Shown piece by piece: positions 1-4,577 of a DNA stretch of 5,765 nt. The stretch covers positions 1 through 5,765 of the forward strand of contig JARFQS010000091.1 of the NCBI GenBank assembly GCA_029287645.1. The letters run 5' to 3'. How positions within the stretch are numbered: position 1 is the first letter of the stretch; the number at the start of each line of letters is the position of its first letter. The notes beneath the pieces were generated by a model that was given only the letters and a program-made list of their open reading frames with translations, had not been told where the DNA came from and did not search any database. Both the position numbers and the translations under genes were made by a program. The stretch is from Thermoanaerobaculia bacterium (lineage in GTDB: Bacteria > Acidobacteriota > Thermoanaerobaculia > Multivoradales > JAHEKO01).

Positions 1-837
1 GCTCAGGATCACGTCGGCTTGTGACAGGTCGTAGCGAACCGAGAGCGGTCTGCCGAATGCCGCTTCCATCCCCTGGCGCTCCGTGTCCCGCGTTACGGGT
101 GAGTACTGGTGCCATCGGGCGCCGGAATGGGCCTCGAGAATCTCTTGTAGGAGGGCGGCCTGGGAAGGAGAGGTGACGGTGCGGGTGAGGATCCGGATCT
201 TTGCCTCTCCGAGAGCGCTCAGCGCCTGCACCGTGTTGCGAAACTCCTCGACGAAGATCGACCAGGTACTGATCCGGCCGTTGTGCATCACGACCTGCGA
301 CCGCTCGGGATCGTAGAGATTGAGTACCGATGCCTGCGCGAACAGATCGGTGGCGCCGCCACTGGCTGGATGATCGGGGTTCCCTTCGACTTTGGTGGGC
401 CTCCCCATGTGGCTTTCGACGAGGAGAGGCCTCGCGTAGCCATCGAGTGGCATCGAGGAAGCGAAAAACATCGGCTTTCCGGGGACCAGGCTCTCGGGTT
501 GTTCGACGTATGGGACGATTCTCTCGAGAGGTTGTCGAGTGCAGGCAGTGAGCCCTCCGAGCGCCAGTGACGCGCCCATGAGGTGCAGGAATCCCCTGCG
601 GCTCACGCCTTCCGGCAGCTCGGCGGCCTGGCGGGGAAACTCTCTGTGGAGCAGCTCTTCGAATTCCGGTGTCTGCGCCAGCTCATCCAGGCTGCGCCAG
701 AACTCTGGACCTTTGGCCTGATTGAGACGATGGCGCACCTCGGCCAATTCCAGCTTCCGCGGAGCCGGATCCGTTCCGTGAGCCTCGGCTGACCGAGAGC
801 TGGTGACCGATTCTTCGCTGCTAGTCTTATCTTGCAT
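1..837 (-). CDS. actB: ActB, N-terminal 279 residues (alternative complex III MoCo/4Fe-4S-like subunit), cut by window edge
   Basis: Translating the minus strand from the ATG at 837 gives 279 residues without a stop, continuing past the left edge. About 78 hydrophilic residues precede a twin-arginine signal (SRRGFL, residues 79-84), a hydrophobic stretch, and a lipobox-like LTAC ending at Cys99. This extended N-terminus, including FWRSLDELAQTPEFEELL (46-63), is characteristic of the 'MoCo/4Fe-4S protein with extended Tat signal' family, which is ActB of alternative complex III. The following part resembles the molybdopterin-oxidoreductase fold (VEGNPDHPASGGATDLFAQAS, about 150-170, split here by eye). 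ActB is the large periplasm-facing subunit; its C-terminal ferredoxin-like domain, expected to carry Fe-S clusters, lies outside the window. The gene begins 26 bases after actA on the same strand, consistent with an operon. No clear ribosome binding site is visible. Cys99 may be lipidated after Tat export (inference). The family is sure; enzyme-like MoCo function is not implied, since ActB lacks the cofactor in studied complexes. Confidence 0.93.
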   Translation of the reverse strand, partial: MQDKTSSEESVTSSRSAEAHGTDPAPRKLELAEVRHRLNQAKGPEFWRSLDELAQTPEFEELLHREFPRQAAELPEGVSRRGFLHLMGASLALGGLTACTRQPLERIVPYVEQPESLVPGKPMFFASSMPLDGYARPLLVESHMGRPTKVEGNPDHPASGGATDLFAQASVLNLYDPERSQVVMHNGRISTWSIFVEEFRNTVQALSALGEAKIRILTRTVTSPSQAALLQEILEAHSGARWHQYSPVTRDTERQGMEAAFGRPLSVRYDLSQADVILS

Positions 838-863
838 TCTCGAGGGTGCTTTCGACTCTTCGA

Positions 864-1511
864 CTATCGGTGACACACAGAGCAACTCAGCAGGCTCTCG
901 ATCTCGTATTCCTCGACGAGCCTGGCTCCGAGGGCCGCTTGATCCTCGGCCTCCCATTCCATGTTGTAGATCTCGCTTCTCGGCCGAACGAAGTCCTCGG
1001 GCGACCGATGGCAGTCCAGACACCACTCCATCTGCAAAGAGACGGCCTGTCTCAGCAGCGGCATCTTATCGACCCGACCATGGCACGAGACGCAGCCCAT
1101 GCCCTTGGCGATATGGATGCTGTGATTGAAGTAGACGAAATCGGGCAGATCGTTGACCCTGGCCCACCGAATCGGCTCGCCGGTGCGAAGGCTCTCCCGT
1201 ACTGGCTCCAGCATGGGACTGTCGTTCCAGATCAACTTGTGGCAATTCATGCAGGTAGCGGTGGGTGGGATCCCGGCAAAGGCCGACTCCTCGACCGACG
1301 TGTGACAGTAGAGGCAACTGATACCCATCGCTTCGGTATGGTGATCGTGGCTGAAAGGAACCGGTTGCGCCCGGATGATCGTCTGGCGCGTGGCGTAGGC
1401 GGATCGGTTGAGGCTCACCAGAATCCACACCGACACGAGAAGAAAGAAGATCGCGCCGAAGAGAGTGACTTTGGCCAGCGTATTCGTGCTGGGCTTGAAG
1501 ATCTGCGACAT
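864..1511 (-). CDS. actA: ActA, pentaheme membrane-anchored cytochrome c of alternative complex III
   Basis: The protein is 215 residues. It has a short cytoplasmic N-terminus, one membrane segment (about 12-34, AKVTLFGAIFFLLVSVWILV) and a periplasmic domain with five CxxCH haem-binding motifs: CLYCH (66-70), CMNCH (87-91), CVSCH (140-144), CLDCH (164-168) and CSVCH (210-214), the last ending one residue before the C-terminus. Five haems, a single N-terminal anchor and immediate linkage to actB match ActA, which passes electrons out of the quinol oxidase complex. Additional histidines (55, 57, 58, 130, 133) are plausible distal haem ligands. The frame stays open upstream to 1628, but the extra 39 residues are arginine/proline-rich, would overlap the promoter, and would put a hydrophilic leader before the anchor; MSQIF at 1511 is therefore preferred. 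No strong Shine-Dalgarno sequence precedes it. TAG stop at 866-864. Confidence 0.93.
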   Translation of the reverse strand: MSQIFKPSTNTLAKVTLFGAIFFLLVSVWILVSLNRSAYATRQTIIRAQPVPFSHDHHTEAMGISCLYCHTSVEESAFAGIPPTATCMNCHKLIWNDSPMLEPVRESLRTGEPIRWARVNDLPDFVYFNHSIHIAKGMGCVSCHGRVDKMPLLRQAVSLQMEWCLDCHRSPEDFVRPRSEIYNMEWEAEDQAALGARLVEEYEIESLLSCSVCHR

Positions 1512-1605
1512 TCGGGTTACTCGACTGCTATCGGGCTCCACGTACGATGGTCGACCTGCTCGAGCATCGGTGAACCGCGAGAGTGGCCCTCCTCGAGGTC
1601 TTGAA

Positions 1606-1633
1606 AGGATACCCATGTGAACACCCATGTCAA
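1606..1633 (-). promoter_or_regulatory. Sigma70-type promoter for the act operon
   Basis: Read on the minus strand, an exact TTGACA (1633-1628) is followed by a 16-base spacer and TATCCT (1611-1606, four of six matches to TATAAT). The start of transcription would fall near 1600, leaving a leader of roughly 90 bases before actA at 1511. It sits in the gap between the pilin gene and actA, so the ACIII genes need not depend on the pilin promoter. Assignment is by consensus match only. Confidence 0.6.
1611..1630 (-). repeat. Exact 8-bp tandem repeat inside the act promoter
   Basis: The plus strand reads ACCCATGT, GAAC, ACCCATGT: two identical octamers with start points 12 bases apart (1611-1618 and 1623-1630). 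The pair fills the spacer between the predicted -35 and -10 elements and overlaps one base of the -10 and three of the -35. Same-face tandem half-sites at about one helical turn are typical of response regulators and some activators. The function here is inference. Confidence 0.55.
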
Positions 1634-1676
1634 GATCGGGTGCCAGCTCACTTTGTGGCTTGTAGCAGAGCAGAGG

Positions 1677-1692
1677 CGAGGCGTCAGCCTCG
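1677..1692 (-). terminator. Weak hairpin downstream of the pilin gene
   Basis: CGAGGC (minus strand, 1692-1687), a TGAC loop and GCCTCG form a perfect 6-bp GC-rich stem starting 18 bases after the pilin stop. It is followed by a pyrimidine-rich but not U-rich tract, so it is not a canonical intrinsic terminator. It could still cause partial termination or protect the 3' end of the pilin message. Confidence 0.35.
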
Positions 1693-1710
1693 GGAGAGGA
1701 ACTCTACGAG

Positions 1711-2247
1711 CTAGTCTGTTCGGGCGCCGGCAGGGTACTGAACGAAGTAGCCATCTGCCCAGACGATGTCCTCTTCATAGATCGTTGCCAGGAAGGGTCC
1801 CATGCTGTAGGGGTTGGGGTCCGGGCCTTCCATGCCGTCGCGACCCAGGCTGCGGATACCGATGACCTGAGCCGATAGAGTGTCACCCGACCAGGCGTAC
1901 TCGAGGTCGAATCCCCAACCATCCGTCTGCGGCACCTCTCGCGTATAGAACATCGTGCTGCTCACGTAGAGGGTCGACATGAGCTCGTCGGCGGTGATGA
2001 CATTCGACAGTTCGGTGAAGTCGAAGGTCTGTGTCGAGCCGGCTGCTGCGGCCGAGACCTGGTCGGTGAGCCACGAGAACCAGGCGGCTCCGGCATCTCG
2101 CATGTCGGCCACGGTTCGCTTCTGCTTCGACTTCTGGAGGGCGTCCAAGAGGTTGGGTATGAGGATCGCCGCAATCATCCCGATGATGGCGACAACGATC
2201 AGGAGCTCGATGAGAGTGAAGCCTCGCGTTGCGTGTCGATATCGCAT
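1711..2247 (-). CDS. GspG-like prepilin / pseudopilin with N-terminal cleavage-methylation motif
   Basis: The protein is 178 residues. A short basic leader (MRYRHATRG) ends in a prepilin peptidase site, G9|F10, followed by FTLIELLIVVAIIG with the invariant Glu at mature position 5 and a hydrophobic helix to about residue 34 (PNLLDAL). The C-terminal part carries the GspG-like pattern DGWGFDLEY (109-117), then SLGRDGMEG (133-141) and EEDIVWADG (158-166); this resembles the aspartate-lined calcium loop of type II secretion major pseudopilins, with an insertion that makes the protein longer than the usual roughly 140-150 residues. No cysteines are present, so no pilin disulfide. The start at 2247 has AAAGG about 10 bases upstream. 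It is a single gene here, with no assembly ATPase or peptidase nearby, so it must use machinery encoded elsewhere. It could be a type IV pilin, a minor pilin or a secretion pseudopilin; the class is firm, the system is not. Confidence 0.88.
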   Translation of the reverse strand: MRYRHATRGFTLIELLIVVAIIGMIAAILIPNLLDALQKSKQKRTVADMRDAGAAWFSWLTDQVSAAAAGSTQTFDFTELSNVITADELMSTLYVSSTMFYTREVPQTDGWGFDLEYAWSGDTLSAQVIGIRSLGRDGMEGPDPNPYSMGPFLATIYEEDIVWADGYFVQYPAGARTD

Positions 2248-2320
2248 ATCTGGTTGCCTTTGGACCGCAGCTTCGGTCAGTGGACTCCAGGGCCAGGTGG
2301 TCTTGTCTCAATCGATTCTG

Positions 2321-2337
2321 TGCAGTCACCATGCCAA
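2321..2337 (-). promoter_or_regulatory. Sigma54 (RpoN) promoter element facing the pilin gene
   Basis: The minus strand reads TTGGCATGGTGACTGCA. Against the sigma54 consensus YTGGCACGrNNNTTGCW it differs at only two positions (C to T in the -24 block, first T to C in the -12 block). The invariant GG (2335-2334) and GC (2323-2322) have the required spacing of 11 bases between second G and G. Transcription would start near 2310, giving a leader of about 63 bases before the pilin ATG. Type IV pilin genes are often RpoN-dependent through PilR-type activators, which supports the call; it is still a motif prediction. Confidence 0.65.
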
Positions 2338-2350
2338 CTTCGGGCCCGTT

Positions 2351-2377
2351 CCACTCCGGGATTCGCTGGAGGAGTGG
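2351..2377. repeat. 7-bp inverted repeat upstream of the sigma54 element
   Basis: CCACTCC (2351-2357) and GGAGTGG (2371-2377) are exact complements separated by 13 bases, so their centres are about two helical turns apart. It lies about 40 to 67 bases upstream of the predicted pilin transcription start. It may be a protein-binding site in the divergent region or a structured RNA element for a transcript entering the HEAT gene; neither is proven. Confidence 0.4.
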
Positions 2378-2386
2378 CGGTTCGGA

Positions 2387-2403
2387 GCGACAAAATTTGT
2401 CAC
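2387..2403. promoter_or_regulatory. 17-bp AT-centred palindrome, candidate operator in the divergent region
   Basis: GCGACAAAATTTGTCAC is symmetric about 2395, with 7 of 8 base pairs matching (GACAAA-N-TTTGTC plus outer G/C). It stands out as AT-rich within GC-rich surroundings. It lies about 77-93 bases upstream of the predicted sigma54 start site, a usual place for an enhancer-binding activator, and 82 bases before the HEAT-protein ATG. It could therefore serve either divergent gene. Confidence 0.5.
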
Positions 2404-2435
2404 TTTCTTGCCATTCGACGGCGAAGTGCCTGGAA

Positions 2436-2453
2436 GCAGAAGCCTTCTTCTGC
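2436..2453 (+). promoter_or_regulatory. Perfect 7-bp hairpin in the leader of the HEAT-repeat gene
   Basis: GCAGAAG, loop CCTT, CTTCTGC: a perfect stem with a four-base loop ending 31 bases before the ATG at 2485. No ribosome binding site is obvious between hairpin and start, and no U-tract follows. A leader RNA structure or a protein-binding dyad are both possible. Confidence 0.4.
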
Positions 2454-2484
2454 AAACGCCAAGAACACGGTAAGCTCCGCGCAG

Positions 2485-3351
2485 ATGCACGAAGAATTGC
2501 AATCGACGGGCCAGCCGGAGGGTGGAGACGGTCCCCTGAGGACCTTCATCGGGCTGTTTCTGGTTCCCCTGCTGGTGGTTCTGGTCTGCGTAGCCGTGTT
2601 TGTAGGCTTCGGTTGGATCGCCTATGATCACAACTCCGCTGAAGACTACTTGAACGACCTCAAATCGGGTTGGCGGCCGCGAAGAGCGCAGGCGGCCTAC
2701 GAGCTGTCGAAGGTACTGGTTGGAGACCCGGCCGCGTTGGACGATGTGCCAGGTGCCAGAGAAGAGATTCGGCGGCTCTTCGAGGAGAGCGACGATCCAG
2801 AGATGCGTCGCTATCTGGTCTTGATCATGGGCTACACGCAGGATCCTGAAGCTCTTCCATGGCTCGAGGCAACGCTGGCCGACCCGGATTCGGAAACCAG
2901 AATCTACACCCTCTGGGCCCTGGGGACACTTGGCGACCCCGACGCTGTTCCTCTACTCGCCAGAGCGCTGCAGGATCCCGATCCGGGCATCCGCAAGACC
3001 GCGGCCTTCGCCATGGGCGAGCTTGGCCTCGGTGCAGGGGTGGAGCCACTGGTGCCGTTGCTGGAGGACGGGGTGGCCGACGTTCGATGGAATGCAGCCC
3101 TCTCGTTGAGTCGCCTGGGTAGCGATGCCGGTGTTCCCGTACTGGAACAGATGCTGGACCGAGACCTGATGGCGGGGGTACCCGAGATCACCCAGGCTCA
3201 GACAGAAGATGCCATGGTCAGTGCCGTCCAAGCCCTCGGTGCGGTCGTCGGCCTCGAAGCGCAGCCACTGCTCGAGGAGATAGCCGACAGCGACCCGAGC
3301 CTCAAGGTGCGAAGAGCCGCTCATGCCGTGCTCGAATCACTCGGGGTCTGA
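2485..3351 (+). CDS. Membrane-anchored HEAT-repeat protein
   Basis: The protein is 288 residues. A short hydrophilic N-terminus is followed by one long hydrophobic segment (about 20-46, valine/leucine-rich) and a soluble domain built of HEAT (PBS-lyase-type) repeats. The clearest units begin DPDSETRIYTLWALGTLG (133-150), DPDPGIRKTAAFAMGELG (164-181), DGVADVRWNAALSLSRLG (195-212) and DPSLKVRRAAHAVLESLG (270-287); a weaker one starts near 103. They show the usual D-P, R, A-L-G positions. Such domains are protein-binding scaffolds; no catalytic motif is seen. The frame is open back to 2233, but the extra sequence overlaps the pilin start and regulatory region and looks non-coding, so ATG 2485, just before the acidic N-terminus and anchor, is preferred. 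The ribosome site is weak. It is followed after 50 bases by the Crp/Fnr gene and probably heads that operon. A role in assembly or stability of the neighbouring respiratory complex is inference only. Confidence 0.87.
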   Translation: MHEELQSTGQPEGGDGPLRTFIGLFLVPLLVVLVCVAVFVGFGWIAYDHNSAEDYLNDLKSGWRPRRAQAAYELSKVLVGDPAALDDVPGAREEIRRLFEESDDPEMRRYLVLIMGYTQDPEALPWLEATLADPDSETRIYTLWALGTLGDPDAVPLLARALQDPDPGIRKTAAFAMGELGLGAGVEPLVPLLEDGVADVRWNAALSLSRLGSDAGVPVLEQMLDRDLMAGVPEITQAQTEDAMVSAVQALGAVVGLEAQPLLEEIADSDPSLKVRRAAHAVLESLGV

Positions 3352-3384
3352 TCCGCTCCAGTGGAGAGTCCGGACCCTGGGCAT

Positions 3385-3390
3385 AGGAGG
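3385..3390 (+). promoter_or_regulatory. Ribosome binding site deciding the GTG start of the Crp/Fnr gene
   Basis: AGGAGG is a full Shine-Dalgarno match 11 bases before GTG 3402. No ATG occurs in frame until residue 65, inside the sensor domain, so the GTG start is well supported. The spacing is slightly long. Confidence 0.75.
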
Positions 3391-3401
3391 ATTCTGAGAA
3401 C

Positions 3402-4091
3402 GTGACTCCGAACGTCGAGGACCTGCTACTCGAGGTTGCTCTCTATCGCCGCCTCTCGGAAGAGGATCGCGTGCACCTGGCGAGCGCCGCCACAGTCGAG
3501 CGGTTCGCAAAAGGGGAAGCGGTCTTCCACGAGGGCGAGGCTGCTCGAGATTTCTTCACTCTGGCCCGCGGGCGGGTCAAGGTGTTCAAGATCATGCCCA
3601 ACGGTCGGGTGGTGATCCTCGAGATCCTCGGCCCCAGTGACCCTGTAGGTGCGGTGGCGGTCTACGAGGAGGTGGCGTTTCCAGCGACAGCTGAGGCCAT
3701 GGAGGAGACCCTCTGCATCAGGATTCCCAAGCAGCCGTTTTTCCAGCTCCTCGAAAGTCGCCCTTCCCTGGCACGAGGTCTGCTGAAAGCCATGACTCAC
3801 AGGATTGTGGTGCTGGCGAATCGGTTCGCCGATCATACGGTCGGCAAAGTAGACACTCGCTTCTCACGGCTGTTTCTCAAGCTCGCCGGTGAGATGGGCC
3901 AACCCGGCGACGAGGGCATCTTCATTCCCATGACTCTCACGAGGCAGGAGTTGGCCGACCTGATGGGGACGACGGTCGAGACCGCGATTCGCATCATGAG
4001 CCGATGGGGAAAGGAGGGCGTTGTTCAGACGGACAGGAACGGCTTCCTGGTCACCGATCGACAGGCGCTGGAACAGATCGCCGCCGACTGA
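3402..4091 (+). CDS. Crp/Fnr-family transcriptional regulator
   Basis: The protein is 229 residues. An N-terminal cyclic-nucleotide-binding-type beta barrel (about 7-120, with KGEAVFHEGEAARDFFTLARGRVKV at 37-61, quoted here by its key G-E-F-L-G-V pattern) is followed by the dimerisation helix (about 121-145) and a winged helix-turn-helix (about 176-215, LTRQELADLMGTTVETAIR). The recognition helix reads E193-T-A-I-R197: the Glu and Arg that contact DNA in FNR/CRP are kept, while the FNR Ser is Ile. The cAMP cassette Arg-Ser is replaced by Pro94-Ala95 (FPATA), and only one cysteine (Cys105) is present, so neither cAMP binding as in CRP nor an FNR iron-sulfur cluster is likely. A haem/NO-type (DNR-like) or other signal is possible. 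The start is GTG, supported by AGGAGG at 3385-3390, 11 bases upstream. Lying between the HEAT protein and cytochrome c genes, it is a good candidate for controlling respiratory genes at this locus. Confidence 0.93.
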   Translation: MTPNVEDLLLEVALYRRLSEEDRVHLASAATVERFAKGEAVFHEGEAARDFFTLARGRVKVFKIMPNGRVVILEILGPSDPVGAVAVYEEVAFPATAEAMEETLCIRIPKQPFFQLLESRPSLARGLLKAMTHRIVVLANRFADHTVGKVDTRFSRLFLKLAGEMGQPGDEGIFIPMTLTRQELADLMGTTVETAIRIMSRWGKEGVVQTDRNGFLVTDRQALEQIAAD

Positions 4092-4099
4092 AGAGTAGG

Positions 4100-4135
4100 T
4101 TCCCACCGGGAAGCGGAGTCAGAGTGCGAGCGCAC
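4100..4135 (+). repeat. Two short inverted repeats between the Crp/Fnr and cytochrome c genes
   Basis: TTCCC-ACC-GGGAA (4100-4112) begins 8 bases after the regulator stop, and GTGCG-AG-CGCAC (4124-4135) follows 11 bases later; both arms are perfect 5-bp complements. The second has too small a loop for a good hairpin and looks more like a DNA-binding dyad. It is followed by six C residues, not by a T-run, so neither is a normal terminator. They may allow the cytochrome gene to be regulated separately from the regulator gene. Confidence 0.35.
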
Positions 4136-4156
4136 CCCCCTTGAACTCGAGCACTT

Positions 4157-4162
4157 AGGAGA
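4157..4162 (+). promoter_or_regulatory. Strong ribosome binding site of the cytochrome c gene
   Basis: AGGAGA lies 7 bases before ATG 4170, the best-placed Shine-Dalgarno sequence in the window. It fixes this ATG, which opens directly into the signal peptide. Confidence 0.75.
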
Positions 4163-4169
4163 GCCGGAT

Positions 4170-4547
4170 ATGCAAGGACAGAGACCATGGACTCATCTGT
4201 TTGTCGCCACGTTGATCGGAGGGGCAACTCTCCTTGTTGCTGGCTGCGGCGGGTCGCAGTCGTCGATGGATGCAGATGCCTCACGTGGCCGGGAGCACTA
4301 CGTGGCCACCTGTGCGATGTGTCACGGCTCCGAGGGAGAGGGCAGATCCCGACTCGGTAAAGAGCTCCAGGCCAATGCCTTCGTGAAAGAGCTCAGTGAT
4401 GAGGAGTTGGTGAAGTTCCTCGAAGAGGGACGACCTTCCTGGGATCCAGCCAATGAGCGAGGCGTAGACATGCCTCCCAAGGGTGGCAACCCCGAGCTGA
4501 CGAGAGAGAACCTGATGGAGATCGTGGCCTACCTGAGGACTCTCTGA
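4170..4547 (+). CDS. Monohaem cytochrome c lipoprotein
   Basis: The protein is 125 residues. An N-terminal signal (1-25) ends in the lipobox LVAGC with Cys26, predicting a lipid-anchored mature protein of about 100 residues facing the periplasm. The single haem motif is CAMCH (48-52), preceded by the usual G-x-x-x-Y pattern (GREHYVATC) of small class I cytochromes. Met101 in GVDMPPKGG is the likely sixth haem ligand, and the C-terminal helix is ENLMEIVAYLRTL. This is the cbb3-CcoP/cytochrome c555-like fold of electron shuttles. It lies 78 bases after the Crp/Fnr gene, 30 bases before the methyltransferase, and in the same direction as the Rieske gene, so it may accept electrons from the Rieske/cytochrome b complex or from ACIII (inference). 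ActE of ACIII is also a monohaem lipoprotein, but it is normally inside the act operon, so this is probably not ActE. Confidence 0.92.
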   Translation: MQGQRPWTHLFVATLIGGATLLVAGCGGSQSSMDADASRGREHYVATCAMCHGSEGEGRSRLGKELQANAFVKELSDEELVKFLEEGRPSWDPANERGVDMPPKGGNPELTRENLMEIVAYLRTL

Positions 4548-4548
4548 G

Positions 4549-4571
4549 AGGCCCCTTCGCGGGAGGAGCCT
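4549..4571 (+). promoter_or_regulatory. Possible hairpin masking the methyltransferase ribosome binding site
   Basis: AGGCCCC (4549-4555) can pair with GGAGCCT (4565-4571) with one mismatch and a nine-base loop; alternatively CCC (4553-4555) pairs with GGG (4561-4563). In both folds part of the GGGAGGAG ribosome site (4561-4568) is paired. Combined with a TTG start this suggests low or coupled translation. The fold is read by eye. Confidence 0.35.
4561..4568 (+). promoter_or_regulatory. Ribosome binding site deciding the TTG start of the methyltransferase
   Basis: GGGAGGAG lies 9 bases before TTG 4578. The first in-frame ATG (4596, residue 7) would put it 27 bases away, so TTG is preferred. 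Confidence 0.6.
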
Positions 4572-4577
4572 TCGTCT

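Noticed and set aside
283..792. Several plus-strand frames opposite actB
   Set aside because: All are shadows of the minus-strand actB coding sequence, which is continuous through this stretch with family-typical motifs.
846..1604. Long plus-strand open frame opposite actA
   Set aside because: It is the mirror of a gene with five haem motifs and a membrane anchor; its translation shows no domain, and long antisense frames are common in GC-rich DNA.
1512..1628. 39-residue N-terminal extension of ActA
   Set aside because: It is arginine/proline-rich, overlaps the promoter at 1606-1633, and would precede an otherwise normal signal-anchor.
2233..2484. 84-residue N-terminal extension of the HEAT protein
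   Set aside because: It overlaps the pilin start and the sigma54 and palindrome signals, and its composition is unlike the rest of the protein.
3356..3366. CTCCA-G-TGGAG symmetric site between the HEAT and Crp/Fnr genes
   Set aside because: Arms are only 5 bp with a one-base centre, too tight for a hairpin, and nothing around it looks like a promoter; likely chance.
4141..4169. TTGAAC as a -35 element for the cytochrome c gene
   Set aside because: No acceptable -10 follows at 15-19 bases before the start codon, where the ribosome site lies instead.
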